Shown: positions 49,240 through 60,690, counted from the stretch's first letter. The stretch: 64,000 nucleotides of DNA from Psoroptes ovis (GCA_002943765.1 PQWQ01000008.1:1302001-1366000); one strand, 5' to 3'. The notes: generated by a model not told the origin, from the letters alone. Numbers and translations are program-made.

Positions 49240-50167
49240 ATGATGGTAAGTCGATTTAATGATTGATTTATGAATGATTTCAATAATTTATCGATTAAAT
49301 TTTTAACAGAAACACAATTTTCAAAATCAAAATTCACGAAATTCTGATAATCCATTGATTTTCATTACACAATCACCATCACCGCCATTATCATCACCAT
49401 CATGGTCACCATCTTCATCATTGTTAAATATAACTGGTGATATTCAATCCGATTCGAATCAAAATCAAAACATTGATCATCATGAAAGCGATTTAATGAT
49501 TGGCCGTGACGGTCATTTTGATCATCAACATTATCCTAATCATCTTGATCATCATTTGGATTGTCCTAATCATCTAAATCATCTTGACCATTCTAACCAT
49601 CTTGACCATGATCATCATATGTCACCACCATTGTTGACACTAAATCCACCAAATAATGATCATCATCATCAACAACAGCCTGAGCATCAACAATCCTCAA
49701 TCAAAAAAAATAATTTCCATTGTTTTTGTATTTGTCATCATGAAATTTGTACATGTTTACTATTATCATTAATTGTAATTGGTCTTCCATTAACCATTGT
49801 AATAATGCTTATAAATTTACCCCGTTTATCAAATCATTATGATCAGCGGCAACAAAATTATCTTCTCTTAGCATTTGGTTTACCATTTTCATCTGTATTA
49901 TTGGTTGCATTCTGTTATAGTGTTTATAATTTAATTAAACGTTTACGTAAAAATAATGATAATAATCAATTATCATTATTGAACAAGTTAAAAAGATTCG
50001 ACGTTGATCATCATCATCAAAATGATTCGATTAAATTTAAAAAATCATCAACAATTGGATCAATTGATAATGGCGATATTGATGATGTCGATGATGATGA
50101 TGAACCAAAACTTTATACCCTTGTCACACAAGTTATGACCAATCATCGATTATCAAAATCAAAATGA
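49240..50167 (+). CDS. Two-span membrane protein (cluster gene 2)
   Basis: Unrecognised. The model is a tiny first coding exon 49240-49245 (two Met codons, then gtaagt) and exon 49310-50167, giving 287 residues; the second exon has no ATG of its own before the spans, which supports the micro-exon. The N-terminal tail is Ser/Pro-rich and then a His/Asp/Asn/Leu repeat (NHLDHxx). A Cys cluster (FHCFCICHHEICTC) immediately precedes span 1 at about residues 151-171; span 2 is at about 186-209 and ends in the basic stop-transfer KRLRKN. The C-terminal tail is acidic. Spacing and sequence of the span pair resemble cluster gene 1 (a Leu/Ile-Gly-Leu-Pro first span, a Phe-Pro-Phe or Leu-Pro-Phe second span), so the two are probably paralogues. 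No PPxY motif is present. Confidence 0.7.
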
Positions 50168-51342
50168 TGATTCAAATCAAAATTATGATCAATGATCGAA
50201 TAATGATCGATGATTAATTAGGCCAAAAATGTTGATAATTTAATAAATAATCAAGTAAAATGTATATTTTTCTTCATTTATTAATTAATAAATTAATATT
50301 TAATAATTAAAATTTAATTAAATTCAATTCGATTCAATCGATCAAGGGCTATCGATCGGGCCCAACGATTCGATTCCTCTGCATAACTTCGGTATTAACA
50401 CTGGTCGCCTTCCGTATTTTTTCCATTTAATGGTCGTCATAACTCTACTTATTCGCCATTTGTTTCATTAATGTCTCGATATTCGTGGTTCTATCGGTTC
50501 AAACCGATAGAATTCTGCCGAATACCAAGAGTGTTCCAAATGATTTTGGCCTGAAATTCTGCACCAGTAAATGGGAACAATACAACCAGTCATCATGAAC
50601 AACCAGCCAGAGAAACTAGTCGAAAAAAAAACTAGTGGTTTTGACTTTATGACTGCCTGATTCTGACTAGATATATCATGGATCAATATGTGCCTATGTT
50701 TCAATAGAAAGAATCCGAACAACCCAAACAAAATCATTGACAAAATGAACAAATAAACAAATACAAGTACCAAATATTCGGTTGTCCCATAAGTTCTTGC
50801 CGTTTTCTGAATTGAAAAAAAATTTGAAAAACGGCAAGAACTTATGGGACAGCCTAATAAATAAACAAGCAAAACAATGAAATAACCATGAATTTCTTCC
50901 TTGTTAATGATTGAAAAATGTATTGTCATTCGGTTCAATTATTATTGTCATTCGATTGCAATCATTGAATTGATTTAATTGATCAAAAATTCAATTCATT
51001 TTTCGATCATACGAACATTTAAATATTTTTCAATGTCATAATTATGATAAAAATAGAACAAGTCCAAACCGATGATGATGACAATCTTGACTCATCTCTT
51101 TGACAAATGTTGTCATTCGTCAATGCGTTTGATGATTTTCGTCAATCAAAATTATATATGAATATATGATGATGATGACACATCGATGACGTTGATTATC
51201 ACAAGATTTTGGTCATTCTCTTATCCGAGCCGTTGAATATTCTTGAAACTTATGATCAAAACAAATTTTCGAATCTTTGTCCATTAATTCCGAATTAATT
51301 TATTGATTGATCAATTATTAATCAATCAATCAATCAATTGTG
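50168..51342. other. Spacer between cluster genes 2 and 3
   Basis: Non-coding. It holds a mariner-like MITE at 50777-50857; the minus-strand open frame across 50.47-50.94 kb is interrupted by that element's palindrome and shows no family features. Confidence 0.6.
50777..50857. mobile_element. Mariner-like MITE, 81 bp (ATAAGTTCTTGCC subfamily)
   Basis: TTCGGTTGTCCCATAAGTTC and its inverted partner ...CTTATGGGACAGCCTAA, flanked by TA on both sides. The arms pair over almost their whole length, leaving a short central loop. Confidence 0.85.
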
Positions 51343-52230
51343 ATGATGGCAAAAAATTTACGAACAAAACAACAGAAAAAGCAACTAAAACAACAGCTAC
51401 GTATGCAACAACAAATACAGGATCTGTTTTTAGATAATTATGATGATGATGATTTCAATGATAATGATAATGATAATTATTTTGATTCACGTAGATATTC
51501 ATCACCACAAATGGGTTATTATGATTTAGTGACCGGTGAATATCGTTATCGTTCAACATCGAATGATCAACAAAATTCATCCACATCGAATAATTTCAAT
51601 CAAATAACATCATCATCATCACCATATTTAGGTGAAACTGAACCACCAATGTGTGATTTCGATGATAATTGTTGTTGTTGTATGTCAAAATTATGTCAAT
51701 TACGTTTACCATTTAATTGTCTGACAATATCATTATATGTATCCATAATGTTATTGATGATGTTTCTACTATTTCAATCAATATTACTATTATCATCATC
51801 GACATCATCATCATCATCATCATCATCAACTGTATTATCATCGAAAAATGATCAAAATACTAATAATAACAACAACAATGATAATGTAAATAAATCAATA
51901 CCAATATTTATGGATATGATTTATTTAATGCTATTATTAACACTGATATTTATCATATTAATTATGATTAGATATTTATTAATTGAAAAATTTCATTGTT
52001 TTCGAAATAATTTCCTATATCAACGTTGCAATCAGCTAATGATCGTTATTGGTGATATATTTTCTGATGATAGCTCTAAACATATATCATTCACAACTAA
52101 CCATAATAATAATAATAATGATCAATGTAGTAATCATTTAAACAACAATAATCTTATCATTTATGGTAATCGTCGTAATAGTAATATTGTTAACAAAAGC
52201 AACGATAATAATCAAGAAGAATTTGTTTGA
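51343..52230 (+). CDS. Two-span membrane protein (cluster gene 3)
   Basis: Unrecognised single-exon model of 295 residues; the start is the first of two adjacent ATG codons, and an upstream untranslated exon is possible. The N-terminus is basic and Gln-rich (LRTKQQKKQLKQQLRMQQQ), then an Asp/Asn run and SPQMGYYDLVTGEYRYRS. A four-Cys cluster (NCCCCMSKLCQ) directly precedes span 1 at about residues 115-140. A Ser/Asn loop of about 35 residues separates it from span 2 at about 177-201, followed by basic and Cys/Phe-rich residues. The order Cys cluster, span, span, basic end matches genes 1 and 2, but sequence similarity of the spans is weak and the loop is longer. It may be a diverged paralogue or an unrelated neighbour. 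Confidence 0.65.
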   Translation: MMAKNLRTKQQKKQLKQQLRMQQQIQDLFLDNYDDDDFNDNDNDNYFDSRRYSSPQMGYYDLVTGEYRYRSTSNDQQNSSTSNNFNQITSSSSPYLGETEPPMCDFDDNCCCCMSKLCQLRLPFNCLTISLYVSIMLLMMFLLFQSILLLSSSTSSSSSSSSTVLSSKNDQNTNNNNNNDNVNKSIPIFMDMIYLMLLLTLIFIILIMIRYLLIEKFHCFRNNFLYQRCNQLMIVIGDIFSDDSSKHISFTTNHNNNNNDQCSNHLNNNNLIIYGNRRNSNIVNKSNDNNQEEFV

Positions 52231-53360
52231 TTAATTTAATGACGATCAATTTCGATAATCATTGATTATCATTCCATGTCCAAATATTGTTGATATTATT
52301 AAATACGATTTAATGTCCTTATTATTTAATTAAAATTAATTAATTAATTAATTTCTACGAGAAAATTGAATTAAAATTAAATTAAAAACGATTTAATTAA
52401 TCTGGATTAATTTCAAATTAATTACCTTGAATTTCGATGAAATCCATTGAAATTGCCCCTTGGAAAATCGCTCCTTAGACTCGAATCGTCGAATAGACTT
52501 GAATTGACCATCCCGTTCGGTTCGGTTTATTGGTTTTCGAGCTCTTTAAGAACTCGGATTCAGGAGATCAGGAGAACAGGAGAATCGTGATTCAAGTCAT
52601 TTCACAATTCTGTTTTTACATTTGCCACTCACGTGGGGTTTTTGTTGTTGTTGCTTTTGTTTGTTTACAAACAAAGCCAAATGAACACTAAGCCAAAACA
52701 GAAAAAATGCGCAACATTTGCTCATTTCAATATTGTTTCATTCATGCTTTCATATACATTTTCAAGCAATTGTCGATTGATTGATTGATTGATTTTGATC
52801 TTTAAAATTCAAAAGACTGTGGTCCATTAATCAAATAATTGATTGATTGATTCAACGTTCCCATGTGGACTTTGCACCCATCGATTCAAACATCAATTAA
52901 CTTCATTAATTGTTTAATTAGTTTCAAATATTTTATTTTAATCTTAACAAATTTGGTGACGTGTCTGCTGCTTGCTGGCTTAAATCCAATTTTTTTTTTT
53001 CATTCAATTTAATTGCGATCAATGACAATCGTTATCACATTGTAAATGTTTAATGTGTGGTAATCATGGGTAACACCTTCAACACAACAATTATCTTATG
53101 ATAATCGATTGAGTACAACTCAATGATAATAGCTTAATACAATCAAATAATCATTGTATTTGATACATAAATTATTAATATCAATCATTATGTACCGATA
53201 ATCAGTGTCTGATTGTGATTATTTCTCTTAAAACATCAATTTCAGTGTTCATCCATCTAAATTTCATCCAAAATTTGATTCAAAAATTTCGAATCAATTC
53301 AAATTCAATGAATTGTCTTGAATCTTTGATCAAGATTTCAATGATAATTCATTAGTGAAA
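52231..53360. other. Spacer upstream of the Nramp gene
   Basis: Non-coding, 1.1 kb, AT-rich, and expected to hold the Nramp promoter and 5' leader. I see no further repeat or gene in it. Confidence 0.6.
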
Positions 53361-56094
53361 ATGTCCAGGAATGATAATCAGGTAATTTTTTGATTAATTT
53401 ATTTTAAATGAAACCGAATCGCTGGTTGAAATCGTATTTGAATGCTCAGCGATTTTTCGTTGATTTTTCATTGATTTCTTGAATTGAAATCGCTGAAGAA
53501 ATCATTGATGGGCCTATGAAGGATTTGAATTTCAAGGATCCTTTTTCACTTCAAAATTTGTTATCATTGAATATGCGTTGTTTGTTATCAGCTGTTTTCT
53601 GTGTTTTGTTTTGAATTTTTTTAATTTTTATCTGGAAAAGTTTCATATTTCAAATCAAATCGAATCAAAACAATTTTCGATTTCAAATATTTAAAGTTTT
53701 TCTTAATATATTTCCTCATTTCAATTTTCATTTCATTTAGTCGCATCCATTGGAAATGATGAACTCGAAAAGTTCATCATTGAACGATGATAATCAACAA
53801 CAACAACAGCAACAGAATCGTGAACGTAAGTTGAATTGATTTCGATTATGTCCAAGTTAATTGTTTCATGATCAACATTCGATTCAAGGTGATCATTTAT
53901 CGTCGAATTCGATCGCTAAATACGGCTTGATTAGTGATGGAAACACTGGTGATAATACAACTGCAGATAATCCCGTTGCTCCGAATGCTACATCGACTAG
54001 TGTAAATAATATTCATAATGATGATGTAGATATTATTGATCCTGATGATCCATCAACAATTGATCCATATGCGCAATCATATGTTACGATACCGAATGCT
54101 GATGATGTAATTATTAATCACTTTTGTAATAATCAATGATTCGAATTGATGATTATTTTTCATTTTGAAAATTTCAAGTATTCATTCAGTTGGCGTCGAT
54201 TATGGAGTTTTACTGGTCCCGGTTTTCTCATGTCCATTGCTTATTTAGATCCTGGAAATATTGAATCAGATTTACAATCCGGTACTGCAACTAAATATTA
54301 TTTACTATGGGTTCTATTATGGTCAACGATTGCCGGCCTACTAATGCAACGATTAGCCGCTCGTTTAGGTGTAGTGACCGGTATGCATCTAGCCGAAATG
54401 TGTTATCGTCGTTATTCAAAAGTACCACGTATTCTAATATGGATTATGATCGAAATCGCTATTATCGGATCTGATATGCAAGAAGTTATCGGAACGGCAA
54501 TATCATTATATTTATTATCGAATGGAAAAATACAATTATTTGTCGGTGTATTGATTACAATATGCGATACGTTTACATTTTTATTGTTAGATAAATATGG
54601 TCTACGGAAATTGGAAGCATTTTTCGGTTTTCTAATCACAATTATGGCCATAACGTTTGGTTATCAATATTATATTATGAAACCAAATGAACTGCAAGTA
54701 CTCGAAGGTTTAGTGGTGCCTAGTTGTCATAATTGTGATTCGGATACCGTATTGAAAGCGATCGGTATTATTGGTGCAATCATTATGCCACATAATTTAT
54801 ATTTACATTCAGCATTAGTCAAATCGAGACGTATCGATAGGCGTAATTGTTTAGAAATTAAAGATGCAAATCGTTATGTATTTATTGAATCAACAATAGC
54901 ATTGTTTACATCGTTGATTATCAATATTGCCGTCACATCGGTATTTGCTCATGGTTTATATGGTAAAACTAGTATTGATATATTTAAATTGTGTCAAAAT
55001 TCATCAATACCTTCGGATATGACTATTGTATTCAACAATACAGCAGAGAAGTTCGATGTCAATATACATAAAGCCGGTATATTCTTAGGTTGTTCATTCG
55101 GTTTCAGTGCTTTGTATATTTGGGCAATCGGTATTTTTGCTTCTGGACAGGTAATTTGAATCAGAATATCTTCAATTAACCAAATTGATTTTCTTTTAAA
55201 TCATTTTTCAATCAATTCAGTCATCAACAATGACCGGTACCTATTCAGGTCAATTTGCAATGGAAGGTTTTCTAAATTTACATTGGTCACGTTGGAAACG
55301 TGTGCTGCTAACACGTACAATTGCAATCATACCAACCATATTGATTGCATTTCAATCAATGTCACAATTAACACAAATGAATGATTTACTAAATGCGCTG
55401 ATGAGTTTACAATTACCATTTGCACTGTTTCCAGTGCTCACCTTTACATCATCGAAAAAAATTATGTCCGAAAAATTCGTGAATGGTTTTTGGACCCGTA
55501 CAATTAGCACGGCAATATCTGTGATCATCATATCAATTAATCTTTATTTTGTTTATGATTATATTAATGATAAAATATCATCACATTTATTAACTTATAT
55601 ATTATTGGTTCTATTTTTTACATTTTATATTATATTTGTTTTATATTTGGTAAGTATCAATATTGGTTAATTTGAATATATTTTCTTTTTAATTTGAAAT
55701 TAGACGCCCCTGATTCCATCATAAATTAAGACCCTTTTCTGTTTGCTAGTATAACATAGGACTATAACATTTGAAAAATAATGTTCAAGGTCTTGATGAG
55801 CACTGATTCGAATCTTTGAATCCGTTGAATCTTTTCTTCACTTTTGAATATCGTCTTGACTTTGAATTCGAGAATTCAAAGTGAATTCAAGTCTTGAATG
55901 CTTGAAATTCAAATTGATTCATTAATTTAAGATTCATTAATCAAATTTCGTTCATTTCTTATCATTTCTTATCTCACCAAAAACAGCTAGGAGTATATTT
56001 AGCCGTATTAGAATTTCAATTCATACAAAAAATACCGATAATCGGTGATTGGTTTATAAATGTTGCAAACATTGGTGATTATGATTATAGTTGA
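53361..56094 (+). CDS. Nramp/DMT1-type divalent metal transporter (Malvolio-like)
   Basis: Proton-coupled importer of Fe2+ and Mn2+ (SLC11 family) at the plasma or endolysosomal membrane. Exons are 53361-53381, 53741-53825, 53889-54106, 54179-55150, 55221-55649 and 55987-56094; phases close to give 610 residues (human DMT1 about 568). The first three exons encode a hydrophilic Gln/Asp/Thr-rich N-terminal tail. The core starts at about residue 109 (YSFSWRRLWSFTGPGFLMS) and has the metal-binding DPGN in span 1 (132-135) and the MPHN signature in span 6 (311-314), both intact. Further family marks are GMHLAEMC, GSDMQEVIGTA and SSTMTGTYSGQFAMEGFL. The last exon is short and ends after one more span. 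No clear iron-responsive element was found in the 3' flank by eye. Confidence 0.95.
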
Positions 56095-56549
56095 TTAACA
56101 TTGTTAACATCATCATCAACAACAACCGAAACAACAACTGCGATCGACGCCCACAACGATGTTGATGATGATGATAATATTGAATCGTAAAACTTAATCA
56201 ATTCGAATGATAATCAATGAACCTTTCATTCGAATCATTCGATTCGTCGATACTACCACCCCTCGTCTAAGGCCTTTACCCTAATTTTGTCTGATCATCA
56301 TCAAAAGTAAACCACCAAATCGCAAAGACGTCAAATGTGTTTCATTATTATTCGTATTCGAACTTATATCAATCATTATTATTATTTATTTGTGTATTAA
56401 TTTGTATTTTATTATAATTATCGATTAATTAATTAATTATTCGGTTAATTAATTTGTTTTGATTAATTAATTATTCAAGTTTTTATTTTAATTACTTATT
56501 ATTTTTAAATTACAAACATTTTCTTAAAATTTTTTTTCTATAAATAATA

Positions 56550-56631
56550 TTGGGTTGTCCCATAAGTTCTTGCCGTTTTTTGAATAAAAAAAATTACTTA
56601 GAAAACAGCAAGAACTTATGGGACAACCTAA
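56550..56631. mobile_element. Mariner-like MITE, 82 bp (ATAAGTTCTTGCC subfamily)
   Basis: TTGGGTTGTCCCATAAGTTC and ...CTTATGGGACAACCTAA, flanked by TA. The arms are near-perfect complements. It lies about 460 bp after the Nramp stop, possibly within or just past its 3' UTR. Confidence 0.87.
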
Positions 56632-56842
56632 TACATGGAAATAAATTTTTAATTAATTTTTTTTTTAATTAAAATTAAAAAATAACCCTTTATTTACTTA
56701 ATTTACTTTATATTCAAATACCCTTTTCATCATACTGAAAAATAGTGTATGAATTGACATTTTGTTTGTTTGGCTCAAACACTTTGAATGTTGATAAGTT
56801 TTGGAAGTTCGTGTCGATAAGCTAAATCTTTGTTTCAGTGAT

Positions 56843-56989
56843 CACTGGTTCCCAAACTGGGCGAGATTTAGCTATTCAGGTGGGCCAACAATGGTCCATG
56901 GGTTCATTATGGGACATGGAACAGTGTCGCCCACCATGGACCATTAAGGGGGCTGAGCTATAGCCCCTCAAAAAGTTTGAGAATCACTG
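56843..56989. mobile_element. hAT-type MITE, 147 bp
   Basis: The left end CACTGGTTCCCAAACTGGG and the inverted right end CAGTGATTCTCAAACTTTTT fit the hAT terminal pattern. The interior is GC-richer and has its own inverted repeat (TGGTCCATG / CATGGACCA). The left boundary could also be 5-6 bp further out. Target duplication is unclear. Confidence 0.6.
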
Positions 56990-57345
56990 GTGTGTAGATG
57001 TGTGTACGTCACCAGTAGCAGTAGAAGCCAAAAGCAATTAAAAAGTACTTTTGGATTTCTTTTTTTTTCATTAATTCGATTTCGACAATCTTCTGGGAGA
57101 TGATATAAGATGGGAAATTATTCTGAAGAAAATTCGGAATTCTGGTTTGATCTAGGCCTTAGAATCTAGGGCCTAGATTCTATGGCAGAATTTGTCATTT
57201 AATTTTCTTTGATTTTTTCCCATATTTCACCATATTTCACTTTTGAAAATGACAGTTTTCTTTTTAATAATTTAATCATATTTTTAATAATAACATTTTT
57301 TGACAGTTTTTACTGGCCTTATTTACTCGTATTTGGTTACTCGTA

Positions 57346-57433
57346 TTTTGGTCGTGTCCGAAAAGTTTATTCTGCTCAATCGATAGAGTTGCTTCCAGGA
57401 AATCGACCAAAACTTTTCGGACAACCAACAAAA
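57346..57433. mobile_element. Diverged mariner-like MITE
   Basis: GTGTCCGAAAAGTTTATTCT and ATAGAGTTGCT on the left, ...AAAACTTTTCGGACAACC on the right; the outer bases are changed, so the exact ends are approximate. Confidence 0.65.
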
Positions 57434-57639
57434 ATGACAAATTAATCTTTGGGTACACAACAAGAAGATGGGTTCAGTAAAAAATCTGTATGGCCCGACG
57501 TTTGTAAGCCCTTGAGCAACAATGAACCTGATAAGAAATTAATGAAAAAAAAAAAATGAATTTTCTTAAATTAACCTTAGAGAATATTCTTGAAGAATGG
57601 ATTGATAACGCTTTGCGCAGAAGACGGACGAAAATTTTC

Positions 57640-57735
57640 ACTAAAATTTTTTGGCTTTGAACTGCTTTGCCCGAGTGAGACTTGGGCAAATTCTACTTAT
57701 TTCACAGTAAAGACGACAGCTAATAAGTCGAAAAA
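57640..57735 (-). repeat. Dispersed hairpin repeat, copy D
   Basis: On the minus strand it reads GACTTATTAGCTGTCG, then a stem GCCCAAG / CTCGGGC and CAAAGCAGTT, the same order as copy A. Confidence 0.5.
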
Positions 57736-57939
57736 TTCAAATTTTTAAATCAATACGATTCTGGTCGAACACGGAATTTTACGTTTGTAGATCCTTGATT
57801 TACGCTTGAATGAATTATGTTGTTTTCTGTTACATTTTACCATTTTATACTGATATTTCTAAGAATTTAGATCAATCAAATTTATTGATTTTTCCCTATT
57901 TGATCCTTAGCTGGAATGTTTGAATCAATAGAAAATATC

Positions 57940-58019
57940 TTAGGTTGGCAACTAAGTGATTGCGGCCTTAACCCATAGATTTACGAATGAAAATCCGACA
58001 TTACTTAATGGCCAACCTA
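57940..58019. mobile_element. Mariner-like MITE with a different end (TTAGGTTGGCAACTAAGT)
   Basis: The left end TTAGGTTGGCAACTAAGTGA and the inverted right end GTAGGTTGGCCATTAAGTAA belong to a mariner end type different from the other copies. No coding capacity is present. Confidence 0.75.
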
Positions 58020-59093
58020 CTGAAAAAAAAAAATACAAATAAATTATTTAACCTTCTTTATTGCAAAGTTAATTCAGTTTGATTCAACCATTGAATCATT
58101 CATAAATTCATAAATTCAGTTCATGTAGAATATTCTGGATTCTTAGGGCTCTTGGATAATTCTCCGACGATTCCTTGATGAATTTTTAATTCGAAATCGC
58201 GTAGTATTCGCTTCTGGATAATCAACCAAAAAGATATAACCTCGAAGATAAAACCACAAAAAAAAAACAAAAAGCGGATTCCGCATGAAAGAACAATTAC
58301 TGTATTGCTTAATCAATGAATCGATTCATACACCATTAAAGTAATTCACTGAAATTCCAAAGGATCCAAAGGGTCCACTTGGTAGTGATGATGATCATGA
58401 TGATGATGATGATAAGCAATCTTTGGTCCTAACCCTTTCGATGTTGTCATAGACATCTCATTTCGGACCATAACAATTCGATTCGATTGACCATCATTGA
58501 ATCACCATCATCGAATACCATCGATAATGATTCAGGAACTCTAAGTATTCGATGATATTCCATGTGATTTCGGTATGGACATTCGATCATATATAATGGT
58601 ACGTCTGTGTGACAGTGTGTGTACTTGTTTCGGTCGATCTGTCTTGATTTACCACAAAAATAATTGATAATTCATGTATCCACCAGCACCACTTCCAGCG
58701 ATCACCACCACCAGCGATCACCCGAAGCAGCAGCAGCTGCTTCTGCAGCAACTCAAGAATATTCTGCCACCCCAATCGGTATTCAATGAGATTCTATAGT
58801 CTTTGGGGATTTCACTGTTCGGCGTAGCATCAAGGAGTTGAAAGAATTGAAAGAGTTGCTGATCATCATTTGTGATCATTTGGCACCATTTCGTGTTGCC
58901 ATTCCATCAGTTTTTCCGCTAAATTCTACGAATCGGACACGGGCTGAGCACCTCGGGAACCTCGTGAACATTTCTCAAAATATCATCTCGGTAAAGTGTT
59001 ATTCGAATGTTTTTCGTTTCGAATGCGGAAAATTGCCATCGACTAGTGGCATTACGTACAGATAATTCCCGATTGGTATATTGGTATTTGTCC

Positions 59094-59185
59094 AATTCAT
59101 ACGTACGTATTGTATTCGTTGTAAATCTTAGGTAAAATGTCATACATATCGGCAAAGATATACGTACAATATGTTCGTATGAATT
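59094..59185. repeat. Inverted repeat, 21-bp arms, 50-bp loop
   Basis: AATTCATACGTACGTATTG (start of the left arm, 59094-59114) pairs with the right arm at 59165-59185, 18 of 21 positions. It could be a decayed MITE. Confidence 0.55.
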
Positions 59186-59205
59186 GAATTCTTTGCATTT
59201 CTTAT

Positions 59206-59225
59206 GGATAAGCCGCGGCTTATCC
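59206..59225. repeat. Perfect 20-bp palindrome
   Basis: GGATAAGCCG is followed directly by its complement CGGCTTATCC. The 15-bp core AGCCGCGGCTTATCC also occurs at 47168-47182. Confidence 0.8.
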
Positions 59226-59773
59226 GTACGAAAACTCCGGTAAATTGTTTTGATCATTAAGAATATTCTCCAGTTATTTCAGCTGAATTCTTTGTATCAT
59301 ATATTCTGCATGTATTAACCATGTATATTAACCATGTATATCAACCATGTATATCAATGTATAAATGTGTATACGTCTGATGGCATATATACACGGATGT
59401 AATCGAGCGCATGGCCAAGAAATATTCGTTTTGGTCTTCAAAATTTTTTTTTTTTTCGCTTCGAAAACTGCGTCGAATCTTTTCGGAAAAGCATTGAAAA
59501 GTATTCGAAAAGCATTCAAAAAGAGCGTCGCCAAAGCGCTGCGTAGCAGTTTTCATATGAAAAAAAGCATAAAAAGCAATCAGCGCTTTTTACCCATCGA
59601 AAGAATATACAAGAATTTTCATTCATCAATGATAATGGACAAACATTCATACATTAATGCATCATACGGACGAATAAATATCAACATTTTCAACATTCGG
59701 GTGCATGCATTCATCCAATTGATTCAATTCATTCAATTCATTCAATACTCAATGGACATGTCCATAGCGAATA

Positions 59774-59798
59774 CACAGACACACACACACACACACAA
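59774..59798. repeat. CA microsatellite
   Basis: ACACAGACACACACACACAC-type run of about 12 units with one interruption. Confidence 0.9.
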
Positions 59799-59912
59799 AC
59801 ACATACATAAACATTTCTGCTTAATGATCATCAAAAATAATGATTTTAAGAGTAATCAAACATATCTTCCAAATGTCTTCAAATGTGTCTTCGAATTTCA
59901 ATCGGTTCACCA

Positions 59913-59942
59913 CTCATCATCATCATCATCATCATCATCATC
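59913..59942. repeat. CAT/ATC triplet microsatellite
   Basis: About ten uninterrupted CAT units in non-coding DNA. Confidence 0.9.
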
Positions 59943-60690
59943 ACACACTTTGATTGAATCGTTTGATCGAAACGAAATGAATAACATGATGATGATATCA
60001 GATTCATCATTGAACGATTCACCAGAAGACAATTAATGTAATCGTAAATTATCGTATATATGATCGTCAGTATGTGTGTCCGTGGCCGTATATGTGTGTG
60101 TCCGCATAGTCTCAATGATCGTCTATGTGTTTCCATTCATTTAGTCTTCAGTATAAACCGAAAATTTCTTAATTTGATCCAAATTCGTTTGTTTATTCTC
60201 ATGTAATTTGATTCGATTTTGTTGTTTATGTTGTTTGTGTGTGTAAATGTGTTTTCAAGTATTATTTCATTCATTTATATATTTTCAAATTTTATATTGT
60301 TTAATAATGAAATTGAAATTGAAATTGAAATTGAATTGAATTGAATAAATATCCTTGAATGGTGGCCATTAATTGTTGTTTATCCTTCATCATCATCATC
60401 ATCATCATTATCATTAATTTGACACAATTTTTTTTTGTAATTGTATTGTTTGATGATCAGTGAATAATCATTGGTTGAATGTTTCTGAAATGGTGGTGAA
60501 ATTTGATTCGTCATATGATTTCGGGTTCTTCGTGATGCTCATTGGTGAAATTCATTTTTTTTTTTTTTTCGAAAATGTATCTTCAGTGACCAAAAGCACT
60601 CATCAGTTTGACCGATTTTGACCATCATCGAATCGGTGAATTTTTCCAACGATAACCATTTTAAACCTTTGAATCATCAGACACTCAGAC

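Noticed and set aside
50468..50938. 156-residue minus-strand frame with hydrophobic stretches
   Set aside because: The palindromic MITE at 50777-50857 lies inside it, it has no splice context, and the hydrophobic pattern comes from T-rich DNA.
56835..56860. CAGTG-containing palindrome after Nramp as an iron-responsive element
   Set aside because: CAGTGATCACTG is a simple palindrome without the bulged-C stem of an IRE and forms the edge of the hAT-type element.
59365..60036. 223-residue plus-strand open frame
   Set aside because: It is built from a poly-T tract, CA and CAT microsatellites; no conserved-looking segment.
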